DNA of 64,000 nucleotides. Origin: Kordiimonadaceae bacterium. Its GTDB lineage: Bacteria > Pseudomonadota > Alphaproteobacteria > Sphingomonadales > Emcibacteraceae. Numbering within the stretch: the first letter of the stretch is position 1; the number at the start of each line of letters is the position of its first letter. Positions 43,498 to 51,643 of the stretch are shown here, piece by piece. The stretch covers positions 124,001-188,000 of the forward strand of contig JACKKT010000001.1 of assembly GCA_024236295.1 (NCBI GenBank). Reading direction: 5' to 3'. Below the pieces are notes generated by a model. It saw nothing but the letters and a program-made list of their open reading frames with translations. It made no database searches and was not told the origin of the DNA. Position numbers and translations under genes: made by a program.

Positions 43498-43527
43498 GTC
43501 CTTTTGAGGGAAAGGACCCCTCTTTTT
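43498..43527 (+). other. Two mutually exclusive hairpins with T-run in the leader of the 43618 gene
   Basis: GTCCTTT (43498-43504) can pair with AAAGGAC (43511-43517), or GAGGG (43506-43510) with CCCTC (43518-43522), followed by TTTTT (43523-43527). The second arrangement is terminator-like and the first would prevent it. This could be an attenuator for the plus-strand gene 90 bp downstream, or simply a short terminator. Confidence 0.35.
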
Positions 43528-43617
43528 GATCTCTAATTATGCGTTTTCGGGCGTAAAAAGTCTTTTATCTGGGCAACATTTACTGGACCAATCAACAGAA
43601 TATAGTAAGGGGATATT

Positions 43618-44133
43618 ATGCTAAAAAAATTGATAATTTTAAGTCTGTCCGCCATATTTGTCTGGGGACAAACGTCAATCGCATTTGCGCAAAACCTTCA
43701 TTACAGTGCGTTTGATCAAATGAAAGAAAGTTATTTCAAGGGTAAGATTAATTCCCGTGGATTAACGGGTCAGTTAGGGCTGACAATACCTTTTGGGGAC
43801 AAAAACACAACGCAGAAAAAAGCATTTTACGGTTTTAAAATGACTTACGGACAGGAAATGAGAAATTCCAATCCGTTTCAGTATGGCTATACCCGTGATC
43901 TAAATTTATTCAGTACTGGATTTAACAATAACGGCGTAAAAAGTCTTAGCTTGGCAAGTTATGAGATTCTTGATGAAAGTCAGCGTAAAAATATCTTTGG
44001 CAACGGAAATGGCAATGGTAATGTTTTACTTTGGACATTGGGCCTTGCGCTTGTAGCAGGGGGTGTATGTTGGGCCGCCGGATGTTTCGATGGTAATGAT
44101 AGTTCAAGCACAAGCGATTTATTATCAAATTAA
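43618..44133 (+). CDS. Unknown secreted protein
   Basis: Not recognised. Strong site AAGGGG before the ATG; signal peptide MLKKLIILSLSAIFVWGQTS-like ending AFA. The mature part of about 145 residues has FYGFKMTYGQEMRNSNPFQY-like aromatic/polar alternation, suggesting surface or barrel-like strands. Near the C-terminus NGNGNGNVLLWTLGLALVAGG is a short hydrophobic segment followed by a Cys pair (CWAAGCFDG). The next gene, a lipoprotein, starts within 10 bp, so they are probably one operon. Confidence 0.65.
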   Translation: MLKKLIILSLSAIFVWGQTSIAFAQNLHYSAFDQMKESYFKGKINSRGLTGQLGLTIPFGDKNTTQKKAFYGFKMTYGQEMRNSNPFQYGYTRDLNLFSTGFNNNGVKSLSLASYEILDESQRKNIFGNGNGNGNVLLWTLGLALVAGGVCWAAGCFDGNDSSSTSDLLSN

Positions 44134-44140
44134 AAGAAGA

Positions 44141-44749
44141 GTGCAGTACTTTATTTCACTGGTCATGAGTATTCTCATGACCAGTGGATGTGCTTATACA
44201 ACCGCAGAAAAGGTTAAAGCCGAAGTAGGGGCCCCGGAACCGGAAATAAAAATGTTCAGCCACTGTTCTTCCTATGGATGCCAGGTTGTTCAGCAGACTT
44301 CTTTTGACTCTGATGAATGGGCACAGATCGAAGCAATCTTCGATGCTCCACCTGCTACCGCAATAGAAGAACGTCAAATGCTACCGATAGCAATCGGGCT
44401 AATGGAAAAATTTATAGGCCCTAAAACAGGTACCAGCGATGATATCGCCAAATCATGGCTTTTTACCCTTGCACCGAAAGGGCAGCTTGACTGTATTGAT
44501 GAAAGTATAAATACAACAACCTATCTACAGATGTTGGATAAAGCCGGGCATGTGAGATTTCATGATATTGGCTCAATTGCCGTAAGAGGAAACAGGTTTG
44601 GTCTAATGCTCCTTCATAACACTGCAACGCTGATTGACCGTGATAGCGGAGTATCTTATGCGATTGACAGCTGGTTTCGTGCCAATGGGGTAGCACCTGA
44701 TGTCGTGTTGCTTGATAAATGGATTGATGGCTGGAAACCCCGCAGTTAA
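44141..44749 (+). CDS. Unknown lipoprotein with a possible Cys-His-Asp site
   Basis: Start uncertain: GTG at 44141 lies just after the previous stop, ATG at 44165 also works, and the open frame extends back to 44063 inside the previous gene. A lipobox-like MTSGC follows a hydrophobic stretch. The C-terminal half shows GQLDCIDESINTTTYLQML, LLHNTATLIDRDSG and YAIDSWFRANG, spaced like the Cys, His and Asp of papain/transglutaminase-like folds. I suspect a transglutaminase-like cysteine peptidase but cannot confirm it. About 200 residues. Confidence 0.6.
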   Translation: MQYFISLVMSILMTSGCAYTTAEKVKAEVGAPEPEIKMFSHCSSYGCQVVQQTSFDSDEWAQIEAIFDAPPATAIEERQMLPIAIGLMEKFIGPKTGTSDDIAKSWLFTLAPKGQLDCIDESINTTTYLQMLDKAGHVRFHDIGSIAVRGNRFGLMLLHNTATLIDRDSGVSYAIDSWFRANGVAPDVVLLDKWIDGWKPRS

Positions 44750-44787
44750 CTAACATTTGAAATTCATATTTATTTCGATATATAATT

Positions 44788-44811
44788 ATTTATATTAACA
44801 TTAATATAAAT
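44788..44811. promoter_or_regulatory. Perfect 24-bp inverted repeat at the MarR-GNAT gene
   Basis: ATTTATATTA (44788-44797), spacer ACAT, TAATATAAAT (44802-44811); all ten base pairs match. It ends 11 nt before the ATG at 44823, so a bound dimer would cover the promoter or ribosome-binding region. A MarR-type autoregulatory operator is the simplest reading. Confidence 0.5.
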
Positions 44812-44822
44812 GGTGATGCATT

Positions 44823-45764
44823 ATGAGCGATGAATTGTTTCTTGAAATTGGCATTGGAACCCGTTGTCGACGAAATTTTGAATATCTGTCATCTGAAATT
44901 GATAAAATCTATAAAGCAGAAAATGTAGATATGAGTGGGCGTGAGTTCCCGATTGTTTATTGTGTACTGAAACGTGGCCCGTTAGCTATAGCAGACATTC
45001 AACAGCTTTCCGGTCTTTCACATTCAGCCGTCAGTCAAACAGTCAAAAAGCTTGTTACCAAAGATATTCTTTTTCTTGAGCCGGGACAAGACGCCCGAAG
45101 TAAAATTGTAGCACTGACGGACGTCGGCAATAGACTTATGGAAAAACTTATTCCTATTTGGTCAACGGCTAAGGACGCGATGAAGACAGTATTGGATGAA
45201 TGCAATACAAATATTCTGGATGCACTTGCCGATTATGAAGCAGCACTTGCAAGAAAATCATTCTCACAAAGATATTATGAACAAAAATCTGAACACTCAC
45301 AAAGAAAAATAGAGATCATTGCCTATGATGTAAAATACCGCGAATATTGGCGTATCATAATCCAGAAATGGATAGAAACCCTGTTCGAAATGGAACAGGA
45401 AGATATTATAAATCTCAATGACCCGGAAAAATATGTTCTGGATAAGGGTGGGGAAATATATTTTGCGTTGCTTGATGGGGAGCCAGTAGGAGCTATTGCC
45501 CTTAAAAAATTTACACCAACACGATTTGAATTAAGCAAAATGGGTGTTCTTGAGGAAGCACGTGGCCATGGCATTGGAAATCTTCTAGTTGAAAAAGTTC
45601 TTGAGCGATTTAAGGCAAGGGGAGGAAAAGAACTATTCCTTGAAACCAATTCAAGTTTGGTTCCTGCTATTACGCTATATAAAAAATATGGTTTCAAGGT
45701 AGTGCCACCACCTGAAAATACGCCTTATGCCCGTGCAGATTATTTTATGGAGCTGGCGGAATAG
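44823..45764 (+). CDS. MarR-type regulator fused to a GNAT acetyltransferase
   Basis: Residues about 1-150 form a winged-helix MarR domain (REFPIVYCVLKRGPLAIADI, LSGLSHSAVSQTVKKLVTKD, GRDARSKIVALTDVG-like wing). Residues about 165-313 form a GNAT domain: GGEIYFALLDGEPVGAIALK, the acetyl-CoA loop ARGHGIGNLLVEKVLERF (R/Q-x2-G-x-G/A), ETNSSLVPAITLYKKYGFKV. This fusion class is known in bacteria. Its 3' end overlaps the convergent DUF454 gene by 20 bp. It probably regulates itself through the palindrome at 44788. Confidence 0.9.
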   Translation: MSDELFLEIGIGTRCRRNFEYLSSEIDKIYKAENVDMSGREFPIVYCVLKRGPLAIADIQQLSGLSHSAVSQTVKKLVTKDILFLEPGQDARSKIVALTDVGNRLMEKLIPIWSTAKDAMKTVLDECNTNILDALADYEAALARKSFSQRYYEQKSEHSQRKIEIIAYDVKYREYWRIIIQKWIETLFEMEQEDIINLNDPEKYVLDKGGEIYFALLDGEPVGAIALKKFTPTRFELSKMGVLEEARGHGIGNLLVEKVLERFKARGGKELFLETNSSLVPAITLYKKYGFKVVPPPENTPYARADYFMELAE

Positions 45765-46239
45765 TAGGTTGTTCTTCAGGAATGTCTGCTGAAACTTTTA
45801 AATCTGAATCAGACTTTTCTTTCTGCTTTTCTTCTTCTATTTTATTTTCAAGGATTTTTTCTTCTGAAGGGCGGCTGGGTTTTATCATAATATAGATGGC
45901 CCCCCAAAGCATCATCCCATAAGCACATATCAGCAAAATTGGATTGATGGTAGCAAAAAATGTCATATATATAGCACTCAGGCTCATCATAACATACGCT
46001 GTAATTTTTGCCTTTATAGGGATCATCCGATATTTATCCCAGTCACGTAAGGCAGGGCCAAACCGCGGATGGTGATAAAGCCATTGATGCATGCTTTCTG
46101 AGCCTTTGGAAAAACTCCAAAGGGCAATGATCATAAAAACTGTTGTCGGAAGGCCAGGCAGGAAAGCACCGATAAATCCGACTGCGAACATAAGCCATCC
46201 AAAACTTAGATAGAAAAGCCTTTTTGTTTTGTCCTTCAC
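45745..46239 (-). CDS. DUF454 (YbaN-like) inner-membrane protein
   Basis: Four-helix membrane protein of unknown role. The conserved opening FGWLMFAVGFIGAFLPGLPT is followed by ALWSFSKGSESMHQWLYHHP and RFGPALRDWDKYRMIPIKAK. A charged, Glu/Lys-rich tail of about 45 residues (EKILENKIEEEKQKEK) extends beyond the usual family end and ends in a proline-rich segment. Overlaps the MarR-GNAT gene by 20 bp at the 3' ends. Confidence 0.88.
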   Translation of the reverse strand: MKDKTKRLFYLSFGWLMFAVGFIGAFLPGLPTTVFMIIALWSFSKGSESMHQWLYHHPRFGPALRDWDKYRMIPIKAKITAYVMMSLSAIYMTFFATINPILLICAYGMMLWGAIYIMIKPSRPSEEKILENKIEEEKQKEKSDSDLKVSADIPEEQPTIPPAP

Positions 46240-46248
46240 CGATTACCC

Positions 46249-47796
46249 TTATTGTTTTACTGGGTGAACATGATGAAAATCATAGCTGAAATCAGTCCGG
46301 TTTGACAGGGCTTTCATGGTAAAGGCCTTAATTTTTCCATTTTTATCACTCTCAAACATGACATAACTGTCGGCTTCATGGGTACGGTCATCCCAGCGGA
46401 CAATGAATGTATTTTCCTTATAATGCCCAAGTTTGCCGCGCAAAGATGGGGAACGCATTGACGTAAAATAAAGTCCACTTTCATTTTTGGATATTTTAAT
46501 ATCATCCCACCAGTCGTCTTTATAAGTACCGACATAAGAATTTAAGGGCAGGGGCGCATTACTGCCTTCACTAATATCAGTGAGTCTTTTGACCTCTTCC
46601 AGACGTGACAGCTCACTTTTTTTAAATACTTCTGCCGGGGTTTCAGTATTTTTTATATCCATAACAAAATTAATCATCATGGTCTTCAACACAGTATAGG
46701 CGTCACCGGATTGCTGATTAGTGACAATGGCAATTGCAAAATCAAGTTCCGGTATCATAGCCAGATAGGAATACATTCCGACAAGTGCACCGCCATGTGA
46801 AATTATTTTAACGCCGTGATAATCATTAAGATTATATCCTAGCCCATATCCACGGAAATGAGTTTTATCGCGACTGATTTGCTCGTCGGTAACATCAATA
46901 GCGGTATTGACCTGCCAGAGGGCGTTATGGGTTTCTTTTTTCATCAAGGACCCTCCGCCTTCAAGATGCATTTTTTCCCACTTGAGCAAATCATTTAGGG
47001 AGCACTCAATGCCTGCTGCGGCGGCACCACCGACGACAGTGTCAAGTTGCAGATATCTTTTGATCTGCTGCAATTTGCCGTCAAGTACGGCATGGGGCTC
47101 AGCCACATTCGGATCATTGGCCATTATTGGTGTATTGGCTGTGCAACGGTCCATTTTGAGCGGATCAAAAATACGCTTTTCCAGAAATTCCTGATAGGAT
47201 TGGCCTGTTACCGATGGAATGATGGCACCGGCAACAATGAAGGGCAGGTTGTTATAGGCATATGTTGTTCGGAATTCACGATTTGGCTTCAAAAACCGCA
47301 TTTTTGAAATGACTTCCTGCGGGGAATAATTGGCATCTGGCCACCACATAAGGTCGCCGGAACCAAGTGGTAAGCCGGTATGATGGGAAAGCAGGTCACG
47401 AATTGTAAAATGATCGGTTATATATGGATCCCACATTTTAAATTCGGGTAGAAATTTTTTAACCGGATCATTCCAGTCTATTTTTCCCTCTTCAACCAGA
47501 AGGGCAAGGGCCGTGGCGGTAAAACCTTTGCTGTTTGACGCTATGCCGAAATAAGTGTTTTCATCGACGGCTCCGCCATGATCAAGCGATCTGACACCAT
47601 ATCCTTTTACGTGAGTAATCTGGCCATTCTGGATAACGCCGACCGCCATGCCGGGAACAGAAAAGGTTTCCATCACCTCACTGACCATGTCATCAATATC
47701 GGAAGATTTTAAATCTTTTGCATAAAGAGAGCCGTGAAAAAGGCAGCAAATGAGCGCTGTGACGCAGACTTTGGTTTTATTGCTTATTCTGTTCAT
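46249..47796 (-). CDS. Exported class C beta-lactamase-family serine hydrolase
   Basis: Serine hydrolase or peptidase of the beta-lactamase/DD-peptidase fold. Start taken at 47796, since MNRISNKTKVCVTALICCLF gives a proper signal peptide; the frame extends to 47925 but inside the M24 gene. Motifs: SNSKGFTA (SxxK with nucleophilic Ser), TYAYNNLPF (YxN), ISHGGALVGM (HGG in place of KTG). A C-terminal lipocalin-like domain follows (YVGTYKDDWWDDIKI, LGHYKENTFIVRWDD). It overlaps the upstream M24 gene by 20 bp, so they are coexpressed. Confidence 0.88.
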   Translation of the reverse strand: MNRISNKTKVCVTALICCLFHGSLYAKDLKSSDIDDMVSEVMETFSVPGMAVGVIQNGQITHVKGYGVRSLDHGGAVDENTYFGIASNSKGFTATALALLVEEGKIDWNDPVKKFLPEFKMWDPYITDHFTIRDLLSHHTGLPLGSGDLMWWPDANYSPQEVISKMRFLKPNREFRTTYAYNNLPFIVAGAIIPSVTGQSYQEFLEKRIFDPLKMDRCTANTPIMANDPNVAEPHAVLDGKLQQIKRYLQLDTVVGGAAAAGIECSLNDLLKWEKMHLEGGGSLMKKETHNALWQVNTAIDVTDEQISRDKTHFRGYGLGYNLNDYHGVKIISHGGALVGMYSYLAMIPELDFAIAIVTNQQSGDAYTVLKTMMINFVMDIKNTETPAEVFKKSELSRLEEVKRLTDISEGSNAPLPLNSYVGTYKDDWWDDIKISKNESGLYFTSMRSPSLRGKLGHYKENTFIVRWDDRTHEADSYVMFESDKNGKIKAFTMKALSNRTDFSYDFHHVHPVKQ

Positions 47797-49159
47797 CTGG
47801 CTGGCCGGGTTTTGGGTCAATAATATGTAATTTTGTCTGACGTTCGCCAAAATAATGAAAAGCGGTGCCGTCAAAATAGCCGTCCTGCTCAAGTTTAATT
47901 TTGACCGGTTCACTGCTCCATCCACCGGGGACTTTAACCTCTGCTGTCAATTCAATGGAATAGGCAGTGTTTGCATGCATCGGATAATTCCCGCTGCCCG
48001 GAACACCGTCCTGCTGGTCCCACATGCCGATTGTTGTTCCGGCGGCATGACCATGAAGGCCAATCGGGTGGGTATATATTATAGGACCTATATCATTGGC
48101 CATGGCCTGATCACGTGTAATTTTAAGTATTTCATTACCGGTTCGGCCTACCTGAAAATTATTTGTCAGCATATCCTGAAGACTGTTTCCTCCTCTGAGG
48201 GCAATTTTTAAGTCTTCCGGGGCATCTTTTTCCCCGTCCTGAAGGATATAAGCCAATTGTTGGGTATCAGTTTGAAGGCCGAGATAGGAAATACCAAAAT
48301 CAATATGGACCAGGTCACCCTTATAAAGAACAGATGGGTCAAGATTATTTTTTTCTATATTGGCCTTTGAGTCATCTGATCGTTCCATATCTATACTTGT
48401 ATGAAACCATGTGGACAGGCCGAGATCGTTAATCCTCTGCCTATACCACCAGACGAGATCTTCACTTGTTGTAATACCAGGAGTTATAACTTTGCCTGAA
48501 AAGCCTTCGTCTATGATTGAGTGGGCAATTTCCATAACATCATTATATAGTTCGAGTTCCTTATCGGTTCTCGTTTCCAGCCAGCCAACGGCCAGTCGCT
48601 CGGCTGATACAATACGTGTTCTAAGGCGGTCCGGAATGTTGGAGACAAAATCCCGCTGTTCGCTATATGTAAGTCCGTCAGCATGTGCCCAGTCATCAGA
48701 ATAATTAAGGGCTATTGTGTCGGGGTCAAAATCATCAAGTATCTGGGCAATTCGCCGCCACTGGTTTGGAAATTCATCCGGGTTCCAGCTACCCTTGAAC
48801 AAGTCCCCAACATCATAGCGGGATACGGCTAGTCGTTCGACCCCTGCATCCGGACCATGATCAAGGAATATCAGCACTGTCCGTCGCCGCGCACTGAGCC
48901 ATGTCGCTGGCAGCATGGTTTTCATCACCGGATCTTCATTATATTCTCTTGATATGATCACCCAGGCATTAATTCTTTCCCGCCTCATCAGCTCGGGGAT
49001 TAGTGTATCCAGACGGTATTTCGTCATCTCGTCCATAAGTATTGCACGTTCGCGTAGCGGCAGAATTCTTGGCTCAGGACTTGTATCCTCAATAATCTGT
49101 GCATTAGTAGTACCACTGATCAGAATTAACAATGATAGAGATATAAATATTTTTTTCAT
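47777..49159 (-). CDS. Exported M24 family metallopeptidase (Xaa-Pro peptidase type)
   Basis: Signal peptide MKKIFISLSLLILISGTTNA; the frame is open to 49195 but the first 12 codons look non-coding. A creatinase-like N-terminal domain (MTKYRLDTLIPELMRRERIN) is followed by the pita-bread domain with metal ligands Asp, Asp, His, Glu, Glu: VHIDFGISY, GLQTDTQQLAY, HPIGLHGHAAG, YSIELTAEVKV and IKLEQDGYF. About 460 residues, full length. It probably removes N-terminal residues from proline peptides in the periplasm. Confidence 0.88.
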   Translation of the reverse strand: MKKIFISLSLLILISGTTNAQIIEDTSPEPRILPLRERAILMDEMTKYRLDTLIPELMRRERINAWVIISREYNEDPVMKTMLPATWLSARRRTVLIFLDHGPDAGVERLAVSRYDVGDLFKGSWNPDEFPNQWRRIAQILDDFDPDTIALNYSDDWAHADGLTYSEQRDFVSNIPDRLRTRIVSAERLAVGWLETRTDKELELYNDVMEIAHSIIDEGFSGKVITPGITTSEDLVWWYRQRINDLGLSTWFHTSIDMERSDDSKANIEKNNLDPSVLYKGDLVHIDFGISYLGLQTDTQQLAYILQDGEKDAPEDLKIALRGGNSLQDMLTNNFQVGRTGNEILKITRDQAMANDIGPIIYTHPIGLHGHAAGTTIGMWDQQDGVPGSGNYPMHANTAYSIELTAEVKVPGGWSSEPVKIKLEQDGYFDGTAFHYFGERQTKLHIIDPKPGQPDEQNKQ

Positions 49160-49315
49160 AATGATGAAATGATCCTGTATTATTATCTTTTCCATTACGT
49201 AATTATGCAGAAAATATGCTTTTAAAAAAGGGTTTTATAAAAAACTCTAATGTTTTAATGTAGAATCTGTATATAAATACGGCAATAAAAAATAAATTAG
49301 AAATAAGGAAACAAT

Positions 49316-50332
49316 ATGAAAGCTGTTGGATCATATAAAGCGCTACCAGTGAATGAAGCGGAGGCTTTTCTTGATGTAGAACTGGATATGCCGGAAGCGA
49401 CAGGTCGTAATCTACTGGTTGCGGTGAAGGCGATTTCGGTAAACCCGGTTGATACAAAGGTCAGAAAACGACCTCATCCTGACGAAACATTAAGAATTCT
49501 GGGATGGGATGCTGCTGGTGTGGTCACTGCAGTTGGTGAAGATGTCACCATGTTTGAAGTTGGCGACGAAGTTTATTATGCCGGCTGCATTACAAAGCCG
49601 GGGTCAAACAGTGAATATCAGCTTGTTGATGAACGAATTGCTGCTAAAAAACCGGCCAAGCTCAGTTTTGCGGAAAGTGCTGCTTTGCCACTCACCACAA
49701 TCACCGCGTGGGAAGCCTTGTTCGAGCGTCTTGGCGTGTCACTGGGCGGAAAAGATGCCGGAAAAACAATTCTGATGATAGGCGGGGCAGGAGGTGTCGG
49801 CTCAATCGCCATTCAACTGGCAAAAAAGCTTGGCAATCTGACCATTATAGCCACGGCGTCGCGTCCGGAAAGTGCGGACTGGTGTAAAGCCCGCGGCGCA
49901 GACCATGTTATTAATCATTACGAAGATATTCCTGAACAACTTGATGCTTTGGGTTTTCCCCAAGTACATTATGTTCTCTGTTTGACGAATATCGCCGGAT
50001 ACTGGAAAACCATAACCGATGTAATCAGACCACAAGGCAAAATATGTACCATTGTTGATTTCTTCGGGGACAGCAATCTTGACTTATTGAAACCAAAAAG
50101 TGCAACTTTTGCCTTTGAATTTATGTTTACCCGTTCCATGTTCCAAACCGAAGATATGGCTGAAATCAATGCATTGCTTTCGGAAACAGCGGCCATGATT
50201 GACAGTGATGAACTGATTACAACGCTCAGTGAAGTCATAAGCCCGATCAATGCGGAAAATATCCGAAAAGTTCATAGAACCATTGAAGAGGGCCGGGCAA
50301 TCGGCAAATATGTGCTGGAGGGCTGGTCCTAG
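49316..50332 (+). CDS. Zinc-independent MDR-family oxidoreductase (quinone reductase-like)
   Basis: NADPH-dependent reductase of the medium-chain superfamily. ILGWDAAGVVTAVGEDV is the GroES-like core, without the structural zinc cysteines; the dinucleotide motif is MIGGAGGVGSIAIQLAKKLG. RGADHVINHYEDI and GRAIGKYVLEGW complete the family pattern (the Zn-type-named but zinc-free group). 338 residues. AAGGAAAC precedes the ATG. Its stop overlaps the convergent sterol desaturase by 4 bp. Confidence 0.87.
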   Translation: MKAVGSYKALPVNEAEAFLDVELDMPEATGRNLLVAVKAISVNPVDTKVRKRPHPDETLRILGWDAAGVVTAVGEDVTMFEVGDEVYYAGCITKPGSNSEYQLVDERIAAKKPAKLSFAESAALPLTTITAWEALFERLGVSLGGKDAGKTILMIGGAGGVGSIAIQLAKKLGNLTIIATASRPESADWCKARGADHVINHYEDIPEQLDALGFPQVHYVLCLTNIAGYWKTITDVIRPQGKICTIVDFFGDSNLDLLKPKSATFAFEFMFTRSMFQTEDMAEINALLSETAAMIDSDELITTLSEVISPINAENIRKVHRTIEEGRAIGKYVLEGWS

Positions 50333-51264
50333 CCCTCCTTACCGGCGACCATCGTCTTTAAAAACTTTGGCCAGTAACGGGTGAGAAAAAGTATCTTAAG
50401 ATAATTTGGCTCATCCGGCAGGCCTTCAGGGTGGCCCATATGGTCGGGCGGCACGGGTACGCCGTCCTTCTCCGGCATATAGTAAGTACCCAGTATTTTG
50501 TCCCACAGATTAAGACCTACACCATAATTGACGGCATATTTATGCCCTTCAGGGGTGACTGTGGAATGATGCCAGCGGTGCACTTCGGGTGTCATAAAAA
50601 TGGAATTGAGCAGCTTTCCTGATGGGGCGCCGGAGCCACAGTGAGAAAAAATGCTTGCTGTGCTTAGAAGCCCGGCGCTGAAAAAAACCGCCCCTTCATC
50701 AAAACCGACCAGTCCGAGGATCATTCCCGGTAACACATTGCGTAAGCCATAGTCAAACGGGTGGGAAACAAACAGATTAAGCATACGGATATCGGTAACC
50801 GAATGGTGATAGGAATGGAGTTCCCACAGAAACGGAATTGTATGCTGAAGCCGATGGACGGCATAGCGGATGAAGCTATAAAAGAAAAAGACCAGAATTA
50901 ACTGTAGCCAGAAGGGACCAAGCTTATCGGATGAACTGAAGATCACGTCGCGTCCAAAAATCATATTTGGCAGGAACAGTATTGACGGTCCGAGAAGTCC
51001 ATGAAGAATGGTGCTGGTATAGAAGCCGTTTAAAATTGTAGAGGCAATATCCCTGGTCAGAACCCTTCGTTGTGATACCGCATTTTTATAATGATAAAGC
51101 TGCTCCAGAATAAACATGGACAGCAGGGTGAGCATAAAAATCAGGCCGGGAATGAGCACACGAAGACTATACCCGATTTCATAAACTTTAAGAAAATAGG
51201 TCACAATGAATGCTGTAGGGAAGGCAATTAGACTACACGCAGCAATTAGCTTTTTAAATATCAT
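50329..51264 (-). CDS. Sterol desaturase/fatty acid hydroxylase family membrane protein
   Basis: Di-iron integral-membrane hydroxylase or desaturase. Three His clusters: RYAVHRLQHTIPF, LHSYHHSVTDI and EVHRWHHSTVTPEGHKY. About five membrane helices. Start chosen at the ATG at 51264 because GGAG lies 8 nt before it; the frame reaches 51336. 311 residues. The lipid substrate is unknown. Confidence 0.88.
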   Translation of the reverse strand: MIFKKLIAACSLIAFPTAFIVTYFLKVYEIGYSLRVLIPGLIFMLTLLSMFILEQLYHYKNAVSQRRVLTRDIASTILNGFYTSTILHGLLGPSILFLPNMIFGRDVIFSSSDKLGPFWLQLILVFFFYSFIRYAVHRLQHTIPFLWELHSYHHSVTDIRMLNLFVSHPFDYGLRNVLPGMILGLVGFDEGAVFFSAGLLSTASIFSHCGSGAPSGKLLNSIFMTPEVHRWHHSTVTPEGHKYAVNYGVGLNLWDKILGTYYMPEKDGVPVPPDHMGHPEGLPDEPNYLKILFLTRYWPKFLKTMVAGKEG

Positions 51265-51643
51265 ACTCGATACTCCAGAAAGTGAAACATACTTAAAAAA
51301 ATGCTTCAACTTAAAAACTAAGCTAATTAAAGTCATAAAATATCCCGATATTAAACATTATTTTTACCAAAAAGTCAATGTAGAGCAAATGGTGAAATAG
51401 TCTGTAAGCCGCTTATTCTCTAGGTTGTAGGCTATTGGGACGGAAATTTAAGGGTGATTTTCAGAAAAATAAATATTGAATAATGAGGTTGGAATAATTG
51501 ATAAATCATATTTCCATATCTGATTTTAAAAGAATAACAATTGAATAAAAATTTTTATCGCTGTAGTGTTTTTATGAAAAGATCCGGCCTTTTGATCAAA
51601 TGGCATCAAACTGTAAAACTATGGGAAATAAAGGGAATTATCG
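51265..51643. other. Intergenic region between divergent desaturase and nhaC
   Basis: No gene recognised. Very AT-rich, with promoters for both sides expected. AAGGG at about 51631-51635 serves the TTG start of nhaC. An overlapping frame beginning near 51541 is not supported. Confidence 0.4.

Noticed and set aside
43351..43617. Riboswitch for the calcium/sodium antiporter in its leader
   Set aside because: No recognisable conserved riboswitch core on the minus strand; only ordinary AT-rich DNA and the hairpins listed.
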